Positions 42,191 through 53,225 of a DNA stretch of 64,000 nucleotides are shown piece after piece (position 1 is the stretch's first letter; the number at the start of each line of letters is the position of its first letter). Source of the stretch: Tupaia tana. Taxonomy: Eukaryota > Chordata > Mammalia > Scandentia > Tupaiidae. Under the pieces are notes generated by a model. That model had not been told where the DNA came from, ran no database searches, and saw only the letters and a program-made list of their open reading frames with translations. The stretch is taken from contig JAKSZU010000031.1 in assembly GCA_026018925.1 (NCBI GenBank), forward strand, positions 12,142,648-12,206,647, written 5' to 3'. Made by a program: the position numbers and the translations under genes.

Positions 42191-42881
42191 TATTTTAAAT
42201 TTTTTATTATCATCATATTCGTCTTTATATTACATTGGATTACATATAACTTTACGGTGTATTACATTGCTTTTTCAAAAGGGAATGCCATGCATGTCAG
42301 TCAGTACAGAGACATTAATCTCCCCACTTCAACATTCAATATCTTTTCTATGTTTTCCCCAATCATTATTATTATTATTCTAATTATTTTTTTAAAACAG
42401 TCAATTGCTATTTCTCATTTTGCTTGTACAAATACTTTGCCCATCATGAAATACTTCTCAGACAAATCCAGTTGAGAATACTATACATGTCATCATCAAC
42501 AGGTAATAATAAGCCATATCTATTTCTCACTACCACCTTACCTCTCTGTTGTTCTCTTGCTATCTTTCTCGATCCTCTTCTCTTCACCTCCCCCACTCCA
42601 CACTGTCCTATTCTCGTTAAGTACCTTCACTGCTTTTATGTCCTCCAATTTTTTGCTCTCTATTATAGAGTGCAGGTAGTCGGTATATATTGAGTGGATA
42701 CATACAATATCTTTCTTTCATAGCCTGGCTTACTTCACTCAGCAATAGATCCTCCATATCTGACCACTTTCTATCAAATTCCAGGGTCTTGTTATTTATT
42801 ATGGCTGAGTAGTATTCCATAGAGTATATATACCACACTTTTCCAATCCATTCATCAGTTTGTGGACATTTAGGTTGGTTC
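42191..42881 (-). mobile_element. L1 3' end, 5'-truncated, with TSD
   Basis: Closely matches 33770-34465, including CAGTCAGTACAGAGACATTA and GTATTCCATAGAGTATATA. CAATAAAGTTTT flanks it at 42179-42190 and 42882-42893. It sits in the tail of the SINE-C copy. Confidence 0.95.
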
Positions 42882-42903
42882 CAATAAAGTTTTAAAAGGT
42901 GGA

Positions 42904-42910
42904 AATACTT

Positions 42911-42941
<31 letters not shown>

Positions 42942-43015
42942 GTCCCTCTCTGGTCAAATTAAAAATAAATACATAAATAGATAATAATTAAATAATTTTT
43001 TTAAATAAAAAAGGG
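42904..43015 (+). mobile_element. SINE-B tail fragment
   Basis: (CT)n, CCCTCTCTGGTCAAATTAAA and AT-rich tail only. Confidence 0.65.
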
Positions 43016-43211
43016 GGGGCTAGCAGGTGGCATGGTGGTTAAGGGCACTGGAGTCCCACATGGCAGTTCACGGTTTGAGTCCCGGACCCGGCAGCTTGCT
43101 TTCTCATTTTCTCTCCTCTCTCTCTCTCTCTCTCTTTCACTCTGCCCTGTCTGTTCAAATAAATAAATAAATAAATAAAGTTAAATTAAATAATTCTTTT
43201 AAAAAAAATAG
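43016..43211 (+). mobile_element. SINE-B
   Basis: GGGGGCTAGCAGGTGGCATGG, GGTTTGAGTCCCGGACCCGG, AAAT repeats and A8. Confidence 0.88.
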
Positions 43212-43219
43212 GTAGAAAT

Positions 43220-43292
43220 AGTGAGAGCTGTAGCCTAGTGGTTATGGAAGCTGCATTCCACATGGCCAGCCATGGTTTGAACTCGACCTGCC
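43220..43292 (+). mobile_element. tRNA-like SINE head fragment
   Basis: AGCTGTAGCCTAGTGGTTATGG resembles box A and GGTTTGAACTCGACC resembles box B. No SINE body follows. Confidence 0.4.
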
Positions 43293-43359
43293 CTCCTTCC
43301 TCTCTGAGAAGCCTGCAGAGCCAGCCAAGGTGTCAGCATGCATCTTCAAAGGTGATAAG

Positions 43360-43535
43360 CGGGACTGGCAGGTGGCGTGGTGGTTAAAGCCACTGGATTC
43401 CCACACAGTCGACCGTGGTTCAAGTCCCAGACCTAGCAGGTTGCTTTCTCACTTTCCCTTTCTCTCTCTCTGATCAAATTAAAATAATAATAACAAATGG
43501 AAATAAATAAATAATCCTTTCTTTTTATAAAAAGA
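43360..43535 (+). mobile_element. SINE-B
   Basis: GGGACTGGCAGGTGGCGTGG, GGTTCAAGTCCCAGACC, CTGATCAAATTAAAATAATA. Confidence 0.88.
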
Positions 43536-43566
43536 CATAAGTCCAAGTTAGCATGGATGTGTTCAT

Positions 43567-43812
43567 TAGGTTTTGTTTGTTTGTTTTTGTTTTGTTTTTG
43601 AGAGATTTTTGCTATAGTGTGCATGCACTCACCAGAGAGACAGAAAGTGAGAAACCACCCCCTCGGGGGAATGGCCACACCGCAATCCTTTCCCCTCCAT
43701 TCTCTTCTTGGGATTTTGGGCATGCACGCACACAAGCATCCGGCGTGAGCTTTAAACTGCAGGGGACTACATGGGGTCCAGAACCTTCACTACTGTGCCA
43801 CCTGCTGGCCCT
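43567..43812 (-). mobile_element. SINE-A with box-B region deleted
   Basis: (GTTT)n tail, GATTTTTGCTATAGTGTGC, and the end CCACCTGCTGGCCC. The box-B stretch is shortened to AAACTGCAGGGGACTAC. Confidence 0.83.
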
Positions 43813-43979
43813 AGGTGTGTGCATCTTTTACAAAAATCATGCACAGTGAAGAAAACATGCCACGCTCCTGAGGGCAGACTTTTTGGGTAGCTTAATCCAT
43901 TCAACACCTGTAGTGTGTAATGTATTGTCAAGAGAAATGAAAGCTAAGTCCTTCTCAGAAGAGGGTGAAGAAAGGGAGG

Positions 43980-44200
43980 TGGGGCATATGGGGGGCAGTG
44001 GGGAGACCTGATGCTTTTCGAGCCTGACCCACATGAGAAAGTTCTGCTTTGGGTTCTCGAAGCCTCCTGGAAATACCAGGCAATGCCTGTGGCCAGGAGC
44101 TGGGGCTGGTTGAAGCCGGAGGTGGATTCTGAAGTGAAGACCCTGTTGGGGGTGCCTGTCTCTGTCTCTCTCGCTTATGAAAACTGATAAAGAAATGTAA
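43980..44200 (+). mobile_element. SINE-C
   Basis: GGGAGACCTGATGC, GGGTTCTCGAAGCCTCCTGG, AGCCGGAGGTGGATTCTG, GAAGACCCTGTTGGGGGTG. It shares the last two blocks with the copy at 7470. Confidence 0.65.
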
Positions 44201-44213
44201 GAAGAATACACAC

Positions 44214-44478
44214 GGGACCAGTAGGTGGCATAGTGGCTAAGGCACTGGACTCCCACATGGCCACCTGTCGTTCAAATCCCGGACCCAGCACATTGAAATT
44301 CACGCCGGGCACGTGTGCGTGAGTGCCCCAGATCCCGAGAGGAGAATGGAGGAGAAGGGATTGCAGCGTGACCATCCCCCCCGGGGGGGGGGTGATTTCT
44401 CACCTGCTCTCCCTCCATCTTTCTCTGTCTCTCTCTAGTGAGCACACATGCCCTACAGCAAGTAAATAAAATTAAACG
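44214..44478 (+). mobile_element. SINE-A
   Basis: GGGACCAGTAGGTGGCATAGTGG, GTTCAAATCCCGG, CCCCCCGGGGGGGGGGTGATTTC, end CCCTACAGCAAG. Confidence 0.92.
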
Positions 44479-45077
44479 CATACACACACACTTGGAAGCA
44501 TGTTGGAGTAAAGGGTGTGGAGGGACCTTGAGCCGGTCTACCAAGCAGGTCTGACTTGGCATCAAAGATCTTTTTGTGTCGCCCTTGGCATCCTGTGGGG
44601 ACAGGTTTAAGGAGGTGAGACAGACTTGGCTCCTGACCCAGCGAGAGCGAATTTGGCACCCTTTCCACATCACCCCTCGCTTGTTTACTGATCTTGGAAA
44701 GCCCGTCGCGAATGATTTCAGACAGTCCGCCACAAACGACTCCACAAGCCTGCACCTTCGGCCGTGTTTCTGGGGCTGTCTGTCCCTCGCCGAAGTCTGA
44801 TAACAGATGTCGGAGACCAACGCCACACTTTCTTCTCCCGTCCAAGATGGTGTGTGCGTTTGATAGAAAACAGACCCAGGCAAAGAATGAGACAGGTTTT
44901 AGTCTTTACGTTTTTTTCTTTTTTCTTTTTCATTTTAAAATTTAAAAAATGTTTTAGAAGCTCGTCAAGTGACACCGAGTGGGTAGAGCAGGAGCAAGCG
45001 GGTCTGAAACCGGTGGGCCGTGAGATCCAGAAGCCGCAAACAGCGCTGCCCTCGGAGCAGCCTTCCCTTCACTTCTT
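44479..45077. other. Unclassified block, possible old LTR or unique DNA
   Basis: A minus-strand frame (44272-44883, 203 codons) crosses it, but its last ~70 codons lie in a SINE and no domain is recognised. GTCCAAGATGG and GTTTTAGTCTTTACG are reminiscent of LTR ends, without paired termini. Confidence 0.3.
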
Positions 45078-45200
45078 ACACATCTGCCACGGGGCACGTG
45101 TGCTCGCCAGAGAGAGGGAGAGACAGTGAGACAGCACCCCAGCCCCGGGGAAAGAACCACGCTGCGATCTCCTCTCCTCCACTCTCCTCTCATGACATGG
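45078..45200 (-). mobile_element. SINE-A tail half
   Basis: GCCACGGGGCACGTGTGCTCG, AAGAACCACGCTGCGATC, then it stops; the head half is missing. Confidence 0.65.
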
Positions 45201-45389
45201 AGTTCAACTATGTCTGCATTCTTAGTTTTCCGATGCACGGAAAAGAAAGTGAGAATCGGGTACGCCGGCCAAAGAGGGTGTGATGAGGAGGCAGTCGGCC
45301 ACCGAGAGACTCTGGCACGCGCTTAGGGGAGTTCTCAATCCTTTCCTTTGCTGACCCACATCTCCCACGGTTAAATGCCTGTAGAGCAT

Positions 45390-45751
45390 TTATTTATTTA
45401 TTCTTTTTTTTTTCTCTTTTAGTTTGCTATAGAGCATGTGCACCTCCAAGAGGAGATAGCCAAGTCACAGTTCCTTTCCCTCCATTCTCGTCCTGGGAAT
45501 TTGGGGCATGCACGCACACACACGTGGAGTGAGATTGAAGCCACCGGGTGTGGGTCTTGAACTGTGGTCTGCTATGTGAGAGTTCCATGCCTTAACCACT
45601 ATGTTGCCTGCTGGCCCCTCCTCTCAAGATTCTGGTCACACACACACATACTCACACCCCGTATATTTTTCAAGCTGCCAGGGCTGGGACTCGAACCATG
45701 CAGTCAGCCATGGGGGATCCAGTACCTTAAACTCTTCACCACCTACTCCCT
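45390..45751 (-). mobile_element. SINE-A followed by a second SINE-A head half
   Basis: The first copy runs from (ATTT)n to TTGCCTGCTGGCCCC at 45618. The second starts mid-body (CCTCTCAAGATTCTGG) and ends CACCACCTACTCCC. Confidence 0.75.
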
Positions 45752-45872
45752 GAGAATTGTAATTGCATTTGCATTTCCCAAGCTCATCACTGCAGAAGAC
45801 GGGTAGAAAACCCAGTTAGCTTCCTGAACTGCTGGAAGAGCACACGCGTCCTAATGCCTTTACCGTACAGCA

Positions 45873-46065
45873 CAGGGGCCAGCAGGTGCCCTGGTGGCTA
45901 AGGCTCTGGACTCCCACATGGCCGACCACAGTTCGAGTCCCAGACCTGAGGGCTTGGTTTTTCACTTTCCCTTTCTGAACTCTCTGGTGAATGCAAGTGC
46001 CCTGTAGCAAATTAAATTAATAATAATAAATGAAATGAAATAAATAATTTTTTTCTAAAAATTTA
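45873..46065 (+). mobile_element. SINE-B with CTGTAGC tail variant
   Basis: GGGGCCAGCAGGTGCCCTGG, GTTCGAGTCCCAGACC, AGTGCCCTGTAGCAAATTAA. Confidence 0.87.
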
Positions 46066-46267
46066 AAAAATAAAAGCTTTGTACATGTGGAGCTATTGGG
46101 AACTGGAGGATGGAGGAATAATTCTCTCCTAGAGACCCTGGATAATACGGGGTGCAATTATAATGGGTCAAATATCCCCCAAATACATGTGCAAAGCCTT
46201 TAAAACACCCCCTAGACGCACAAGGAAACCTCTGCGGAACCAGGTGCACAGTTAAAATTTCAGCGAT

Positions 46268-46472
46268 TGGTGCCAGCAGGTGGCGTGATGGTGAAGGGTG
46301 CTGGACTCCCACATGGCCAACCACGGTTCAAGTCCTGGACCTGGCAGCTTGCTTTCTCACTTTCCCTCTCTCTGTCTGTCTGTCTGTCTGTCTCTCTGGT
46401 TTCCACCTATCCCTATAGCAAATTTAAAAGTAGGTAAAATGAAATAAAATAATTCTTATAAAAAAAAAAGTC
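46268..46472 (+). mobile_element. SINE-B with CTATAGC tail variant
   Basis: GGTGCCAGCAGGTGGCGTGATGG, GGTTCAAGTCC, (CTGT)n at 46371-46392, CCTATAGCAAATTTAAAAG. Confidence 0.87.
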
Positions 46473-46626
46473 ACTACTTGTGCTTTTCCAAACTGGATTC
46501 CCCGAAGACATCTCATAATCGCAATCTCCCTCGGTTTCCCCTCTGACCGCTGTGAGAGCTGACGCTGCAGAACTCTTTGAACTTCCGCTTTCTGGACCTG
46601 TTTCCTGTTTGGCATGAAGCAGGTCT

Positions 46627-46664
<38 letters not shown>

Positions 46665-47070
46665 GTGTGTGCGTGGCGGGGTGTTTACTGGCTTTACATG
46701 GCTTACGCTGTTATCTGCGTAACACCACCCCGTGTTCCGAGGGGGAATTCTAGCACAGCCGTCTCTACCAGCAGGAGCGTTTACAATGCGTCTTCCCAGA
46801 GAACGACCCCGTGTGAATGAGGAGTGCTGACTATATTTGCAAGCATTCCAGGAAGCAGTCAGTCCCGGGTCAGGACATCACTTCTGCTGTGTGGTTTCCT
46901 GCGGGATCCGAGAAGTCTTGGGAAGAGCACACCCTGGGATCCCGCTTGCTGTATCGAATACGGTTTCCAACTGTGGGCTTATGCATGGGCTAAAAGTTCA
47001 CAGTTTAAGAAGAGCTTTTTCAAAATCAAGTGATTTTTTTTGGTTGGTTTGTTTCTGCCAGACTAATTCT
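46473..47070. other. Spacer with a (GT)n microsatellite
   Basis: (GT)n at 46634-46664. The rest is unique sequence with no element or gene recognised. Confidence 0.55.
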
Positions 47071-47256
47071 CAACTAAAGGGTGCTTCCGCTAGCTGGACA
47101 GAGACACCATTCCATCTTCTCCATTCTCCTCTTGGGACTTTGAGCGCACACACACGCCCAGAGTGAGTTTCAAGCCACCGGGTCAGGGAATCGAACCACA
47201 GCTGCTGATCATGGGGCGGTCCAGTGACATAACCACTACGTCATCCGCTGGCTCCT
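47071..47256 (-). mobile_element. SINE-A, tail side eroded
   Basis: GGACAGAGACACCATTCCATC, CTCCATTCTCCTCTTGGGAC, end GTCATCCGCTGGCTCC. Confidence 0.75.
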
Positions 47257-47585
47257 CATCTGCCTCTACCCACACCAGAACTCAGTCTGGAGGCTTCACC
47301 CTAAGGACACGGTCATGCCCATCGTCCCCACCCTCGGACACCATCGAAGAACTATGTACTTACGTTAACACTTTTACAAATACTAGCAATCCAGTCAATT
47401 CCGAGGTGTGCATTTCGGTGGAAATCACTCAGTCCTTGTCCAAGAAGAACAAATTCTAAACCATGAAACTCTGGGGGACACTCCATCGCTCAGAACAGAA
47501 TAGGCATTCATTTATCCAGTTCATGAGGGCTTTGCTCTCCTGACCTCATTCTACCCCAGAGACTCCACTTCATAACACCATCATG
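47257..47585. other. Unique spacer
   Basis: No element or gene recognised. Confidence 0.45.
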
Positions 47586-47776
47586 TGGGACCAGCAGATG
47601 GTGAAAGGTACTGGATTCTCACATGACCGACCACGGTTCAAGGCCCGGACCTGGAAGCTCGCTTTCTTGCTTTCCCTTTCTCTCTCTCTATCTCTGGTCA
47701 AATTCTAAAATAATAATAACAATAACAATAAATAGAATTAATTAAATAAATAATTGTTTTTTTTAAAAAAAAACAC
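47586..47776 (+). mobile_element. SINE-B
   Basis: GGGACCAGCAGATGGTGAAAGG, GGTTCAAGGCCCGG, CTCTGGTCAAATTCTAAAAT. Confidence 0.86.
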
Positions 47777-47947
47777 CATCCCATTATTGAGTAGCTTCAA
47801 CATATGGATGTCGGAGGAAACAGAAACATCTAGGCTACCACACTTTTAAACCTCACGTTGCTTTATATTTTATGAAATCGTCAGCACCGTGACAGGGAAT
47901 GCATCATTTGAAAAAATAATCTTACTTTAAAAAGTTCGTGCAGGCGA

Positions 47948-48203
47948 GAACTAGCCGATGGCGTATGTCGCTGGACTCCCACATGGTAGGCTGTGGTTTG
48001 AGTCCTGGGCCCGGCAGCTTAAAACTCACACCAGGTGTATCTGCATGTCTGCCAAAAGTCTGAGAGGAGAATGGAGAAGGGATTGCATTGCAGCCATCCT
48101 CTCCCCACCAAATAAGGAACGATTTCTTGCTTTCTGTCTCTCTGTCTTTCCGGTGAGTGCACATGGCCTATAGCAAAAATCTCTCTTAAAAATAAATAAA
48201 TAG
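47948..48203 (+). mobile_element. SINE-A, first of three in tandem
   Basis: GAACTAGCCGATGGCGTATG head, CATGGCCTATAGCAAAAATC, tail of AAAT repeats. Confidence 0.9.
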
Positions 48204-48450
48204 GGGACCAGCAGTCAGTGTAATGGCTATGTCGCTGGTCTCCCACGTAGTTGACCATGGTTTGCGTCCCGGACCCGGTGGCTTAAAACTCATTCCGGGC
48301 GCGTGTGCGTGCATGCCCAAGATCCCGAGAGGAGAATGGAGAAGGGATTGCGGTGTGGCCATCCCTCTGGGGGGTGATTTCTCGCTCTCTCTCTGTCTCT
48401 CTCTGTCTGTCTGGCGAGTGCACGCGCCCTATAGCAAAAACCTCTCCAAA

Positions 48451-48485
<35 letters not shown>

Positions 48486-48488
48486 ATA
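48204..48488 (+). mobile_element. SINE-A, second of three in tandem
   Basis: GGGGACCAGCAGTCAGTGTAATGG, GCGAGTGCACGCGCCCTATAG, then AAAT repeats at 48452-48487. Confidence 0.92.
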
Positions 48489-48693
48489 GGGGCCAGCAGG
48501 TGGGGTGGTGGTGAAGGCGCTAGACTCTTACATGGCCGACCATGGTTTGAGTCCCTGACCTGGCGGTTTGCTTTCTCACTTTCCCTCTCTCCCTCACTCT
48601 TGTTCTCACGCTGTCCCTCTCTGCTCAAATTAAAATAAATAAGTATATAAATAAATAAAGTTACATAAAATAATTCTAAAAATAAATAAGTGA
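48489..48693 (+). mobile_element. SINE-B, third of three in tandem
   Basis: GGGGCCAGCAGGTGGGGTGG, GGTTTGAGTCCCTGACC, CTGCTCAAATTAAAATAAAT. Confidence 0.9.
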
Positions 48694-48786
48694 ATAAATA
48701 TTAACCTGCTTTATATTTTGTAGAATATTGAGCACTGTGACAGAGGCTGCATAACTTTAAAAATATCTTACTTTAAAGAATTTTTT

Positions 48787-49036
48787 TTTGGAGCCCACAG
48801 GTTGTATGAAGGTTAAGGCACTGGATCCCGCAGAGCTGACTGGGCGGTTTGACTCCCACACCCAGCCGCATAAACGTCATACCGGGCACGTGAGTTTGTG
48901 TGCCCAAGAGCCCAAGAGGAGGCTGAGGAGAAGAAGTTGTGGCATTGTGATTGCTCAGTTTCTGTTTGGTAAGCACATGAGCCCTCTAGCAAAAATAAAA
49001 TAAAATAAAATAAGCAAATAAAAAATAAAATCCAAA
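48787..49036 (+). mobile_element. SINE-A, very diverged
   Basis: GGAGCCCACAGGTTGTATG head, GCCCAAGAGCCCAAGAGGAG, CATGAGCCCTCTAGCAAAAA. Confidence 0.75.
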
Positions 49037-49186
49037 AGGCAAGCATCAACAATCTATCGCTCTTCAGAACATGTTCTCACTGTCCTACTGTTCTGAACCA
49101 TTTTTCAAAGAATAGAAATGACAACATTGGAGTCTGTAAGATACCCATGAGAATTATTCGTTGTGCTAATCTTTTATTGTTTATGG

Positions 49187-49283
49187 AGTATTTTGTGTGT
49201 TTTTCAAGCTGCCGAATCCGGGACTCAAACCACATGTCGGCCATGTGAGAACTAGCTGACTTCACCACACCACTGGCTAGCCC
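49187..49283 (-). mobile_element. SINE head fragment
   Basis: GTTTTTCAAGCTGCCGAATCC to CACCACTGGCTAGCCC only. Confidence 0.65.
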
Positions 49284-49537
49284 TTTGTTTTTTTTGAGAT
49301 TTTTTGCTATAGGGCACATGTGCTCACCAGAGAATGACCGAGACAAAAAAAGTGAGAAATCACCCTCCAAGGGGAATGGCCATGCTGCAATCCCTTCCCC
49401 TCCATCCTCCTCTTGAGATTCTGGGCACACATGCACATGCACCCGGTGTGAGTCTCAAGCCTCCACGTCCGGGACGTGAACCATGGGCTACCATGTGGGA
49501 ATCCAGCATCTTACCCACTATGCCACCTGCTGGTCCC
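49284..49537 (-). mobile_element. SINE-A
   Basis: Poly-T, GATTTTTTGCTATAGGGCAC, GGGGAATGGCCATGCTGC, end CCACCTGCTGGTCCC. Confidence 0.9.
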
Positions 49538-49544
49538 AACCCAC

Positions 49545-49732
49545 TTCTTTATTTATTTATTTATTTTTGGGTAAGGAATTATTTAACTTTATTTATTGAT
49601 TTACTTATTTTAATTTGACCAGAGAGCAAGAGAGAAAAAGTGAGAAAGCAAGCCGCCAGGTCCAAGACTCGAACCGTGGTCAGCCATGTGGGAGTCCAGC
49701 GCCCTTAACCACCACGCCACCTGCTGCCCCCC
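49545..49732 (-). mobile_element. SINE-B
   Basis: (ATTT)n, ATTTTAATTTGACCAGAGAG, GAGAAAGCAAGCCGCCAGG, end CCACCTGCTGCC, then a C run. Confidence 0.88.
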
Positions 49733-49740
49733 CCCCCCCC

Positions 49741-50573
49741 GGCCCATTTCTTTTTAAGTCCTGCACCCCACCATCCCGGATCATGTGTCCTGCAGGGTGA
49801 CTTCACCGTGTGCAACTAGCGTGCAATTGGACGCTGCTTTTTGTTTTGAAGTTTCTTTCTTTCATGAATGAACAAGGACCAGAGAGGGCGTGGATGCCAT
49901 GGTCCTCCCAGCTTCAGATGTGAGCCCGGGTCACTCAGGGACGTCCCAGCCCGAAGGCTGGATTCCGAGAGGGAAGACGCCCAGAGTCTGAGCAATCCTG
50001 AGAGAGGACAGGAGCCCAGAGAAGGTGCGGGCATGCCCGGGGTCCAGTCGCACCAGCTGTGCACACGGCAGCGTCTCCTTCCTGCTCCATCGCAAAGTGC
50101 ATTTGAGTTCGCGTGGGGTACCAGGAGCGCAGGAGAGAGAGCCTTGGCAGGGACGAGTGGGCAGTGGCAAGGACGTCCCAGGCAGGCGGAGGAAAAGAGC
50201 AGCCGTGATGAGGAAGACAGATGGGAAGAGCGTGGCTTGCGTGGAGCCAGTGTGGCCAAAACGCGGTGGACAGCAGGTGGGTGGTAGGAAACACAGTGAA
50301 GGCATGACTTGGGTGAGCTCTGGGCACCGCCTTATTCAGCCTTTCGCTCCCCCCTGGAAACAGTGAACAAGAAGCTGCCCGCAGTGCCCAAAGCGTCACC
50401 CAGACGATGTCCGAGCTAATTTTGCATGAACCGAGAGCACTGTTTTCCATGGGATTGCGAATGCCACCAAGCGATCCCAGGAGTGATGGTTTCAGAAGGA
50501 AAAAACAGTCGAGGGTCCAGAGAGAATGAAAGGGGTTGTAGAATAAATCCCTTACAACACTGTGTCAAGTCCA
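49741..50573. other. GC-rich spacer, partly an ancient interspersed repeat
   Basis: Several frames on both strands (up to 171 codons) are open because of high GC; none has a recognisable domain. CGTCCCAGGCAGGCGGAG and GGAGCCAGTGTGGCC (about 50150-50265) echo a common old mammalian repeat that I cannot name with confidence. Confidence 0.35.
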
Positions 50574-50785
50574 GGGACCGGCAGGTCGACAGCGGTTCGA
50601 GTCCCAGACCTAGAGGCGTAGAACTCACGCTGGGTGCGTGTGCATGCGTGTCCAAGATCCCAAGAGGAGAATGGAGGAGAAGGGATTGCAGTGTGGCCAT
50701 CCCCCCTGGGGGGTGATTTCTCGCTTTCTGTCTCTCTAGTGAGCTCATATGCCCTATAGCCAAAACCTCTCTAAAAAAGAAAGAA
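50574..50785 (+). mobile_element. SINE-A lacking its box A region
   Basis: GGGACCGGCAG is followed at once by GTCGACAGCGGTTCGAGTCC. About 35 bp carrying box A and the anticodon-like arm are missing. Body and CCCTATAGC tail are complete, with an AAAG-rich tail. Confidence 0.9.
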
Positions 50786-51214
50786 AGAAGAAAGAAAGAA
50801 AGAAAGAAGAAAGAAAGAAGGAAGGAAAGATGTATTCCAGACCAAGAATCTCCATATGAGATTTCGCATCTGCCTCTCCCACATTCTCCACCCTCCTGAT
50901 TTTCTGGCATGTGGCCTCAGCTTGCTTGGAAAAATATGGCCCCCATATTGCCAGGGGAAAGAAAAAAAATTAAGGATGAATTGAACCGGCACCAAGGGAC
51001 TGTGAGTCACACGACTTTTTTTTTTTTTTTCTTTTGAGTTTAAATACTTTAAAGCTTTTATTTCAGATCAAACATTATTTTTTTTTTCCAGAGAGAGAAA
51101 AAACTCCAAATACTTTCATCTTGGCTTTCAGTCTTCTATTTTAGAAGAGTAATTGAAAAAGAGATATCATTAAATGAATACTTGGAAGTGGAGAGCCTCA
51201 ATTAACCACTATTT
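50786..51214. other. Spacer with AAAG-rich and poly-T patches
   Basis: AAAGAAAG-type microsatellite at 50778-50828 and a T run at 51016-51031. Otherwise unique. Confidence 0.5.
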
Positions 51215-51460
51215 TTTTTTTTAAGAGAGATTTTTGCCACAGGGTGTGTGCACTTGCCAGAGAGACAGAGAAAGCAAGAAATGACCTCCTAGGAGGGATG
51301 GCCCTGCCACGATCCCTTCTTTTCTGTTCTCCTCCTGGGATCTTGGACATGCACGTACACATACCTGATGTGACTCTTAAGCCACCAGGTCTGGGATTTG
51401 AACCTCTGTCAGCCATGGGGAGGCCCAGCAACGTCACTGCTATGCCATCCGCTGCTCTCT
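51215..51460 (-). mobile_element. SINE-A
   Basis: Poly-T, GAGATTTTTGCCACAGGGTG, GGGATGGCCCTGCCACGATC, end GCCATCCGCTGCTC. Confidence 0.88.
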
Positions 51461-51669
51461 GGATATGAATACATTTATATTTATTTAGAAGTGGCGAAGG
51501 AGGATTCTAAGTAAGAGGACTAAGGAAGAAAAACTTTATAATAATCAGTTGAGGTGGAGACATCGAAGTTTAAAGATGGCATTTGGCATTTAAAATAAGA
51601 CATTATGTAAGATATGATTCTAGGAGAATTATTTTGCTCCACTGAATTTTTGGCAATTATGTCTGGTAT

Positions 51670-51893
51670 TTATTTATTTAGATTTTTTTGGTGTGTGCAC
51701 TCACTGGCGACAGATGGAAGAACACAGAGAGAGAGAGAGAGCACCTCCCATGGGGGATGGCCACCCTGCAATCCCTTTTCCTCCAATGTCCTTCAGGATT
51801 TGGGGCACGCATGCGCAGAAGCCCGGTGTGTTTTTCACTCTGCCGGGTCTGGGATTCGAACCGTGCGGTCAGCCATGAGGGATCCAGTGCCCA
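51670..51893 (-). mobile_element. SINE-A, incomplete head
   Basis: GATTTTTTTGGTGTGTGCACTC, GGGGGATGGCCACCCTGC, ends GGGATCCAGTGCCC without the CACCTGCTGG word. Confidence 0.78.
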
Positions 51894-52272
51894 TCTGGTG
51901 TTTATCTTGGGTTTAATTTTACTAGGAGATTGCAGGACATAAATTAACCTACACATACCTAGTCAGCGTAGACTCTGCTTAGCTTGAGAGAGTATTAAAA
52001 CCCAACCCACATCCTTAATTAAAATCTTAGAGCTTTTAAAGGAGAATACAAACAGTTTGTGGAAAATGGAGTTAAAAAGGACTCTTTTGCTGACAAAATC
52101 ATTTGAAATCCATGCAGTTTTTTTTTTCATAATGTACACTTTCTAAGAACTTTTCCAAAGCCCTTTGTGCTTTGAAAATTCATACTATATTTTAACATCA
52201 CGCATAATGCTCTTGCCCCCAACGTAACTTAAGATGGAGATTTCAATATTTGCCCACTGAAATGATACACTG
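51894..52272. other. Unique spacer
   Basis: AT-rich, no element or gene recognised. Confidence 0.45.
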
Positions 52273-52488
52273 TAGGGACCAGCAGATGGCGCAATCATTG
52301 CATCTCTGGACTCCCATGTAGTAGACAGAGGTTCAAGTCCTGGACCCGGCAGTTTAACACTCACACCGGGTGCATGTTCGTGGGTGTCCAAAATCTTCAG
52401 AGGAGACTGGAGGGGAAGGGATTGTGGCATGGGCACTCCCCCGGGGGTGATTTCTCTTTTTCTGTCTCTTTCTGTCTCTCCATTGAGG
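52273..52488 (+). mobile_element. SINE-A, tail truncated
   Basis: AGGGACCAGCAGATGGCGCAATC, GTTCAAGTCCTGGACCC, ends CTCTCCATTGAGGA without CCCTATAGC or an A tail. Confidence 0.87.
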
Positions 52489-52868
52489 ACTAACCAATTT
52501 TGCTGACAGCCATAGAACCCAATTTTTTCTTGAATTAATACCTAGACCTGAAATGTCCAAATGAGTGCAGAACTTAATCTCAAATACGGACGCACAAAGA
52601 GAGGTGGATTAGATGGTTTCAGATCATGTGAAATGTATTATGTATGCATATGCACTATTATGTATGAATACAGGCGTTCCTGTGTATTTTTACGGGTAAG
52701 GCTAGTCCCACTTCTCAACAAGACTTTTCATTTTAAAGTAGAACCCTGCTTTCTTTCAAATGTCAAAAAGATAAATTCTCCCCTGTTCTTATCCAGTGAA
52801 AATATTGATAGCAATTGTGGGAATCCTCCTTTTCTCTGTGGAATGTGACTACACAGAATTCACTCTGT
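52489..52868. other. Unique spacer
   Basis: No element or gene recognised. Confidence 0.45.
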
Positions 52869-52884
52869 AAAGTCAAGGAATATT

Positions 52885-53122
52885 GGGGGACCAACAGTTG
52901 GCGTAATGGCTATGTCCCTGGACTCCCATGTAGTTGACTGTGGTTCGAGTCCCAGACCCGGTGGCTTCAACTCATGTTGGGCGCGTGTGCGTGCCTGTCC
53001 ATGATCCTGAGGGGAGAATGGAGGGGAAGGGATTGCGGCGTGGCCATCCCCCCTGGGGGGTGATTTCTCACTTACTGTCTCTCTGTCTCTCTCTCTTTCT
53101 GGCGAGCTCATGCGCCCTATAG

Positions 53123-53154
<32 letters not shown>

Positions 53155-53174
53155 GCTCCCCCCCCCCCAAAAAA
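52885..53174 (+). mobile_element. SINE-A with perfect 16-bp TSD
   Basis: GGGGGACCAACAGTTGGCG to CCTATAGCAAAACAAAAAC with a C/A-rich tail. AAAGTCAAGGAATATT at 52869-52884 and 53175-53190. Confidence 0.95.
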
Positions 53175-53225
53175 AAAGTCAAGGAATATTAAGAAGAAGA
53201 TAGCGTTCTGTTAAAAGGGAGTGTG

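Noticed and set aside
49816-50450. Four overlapping frames of 110-171 codons on both strands
   Set aside because: High GC makes stops rare. Frames overlap on opposite strands, lack domains, and codon use gives no preference.
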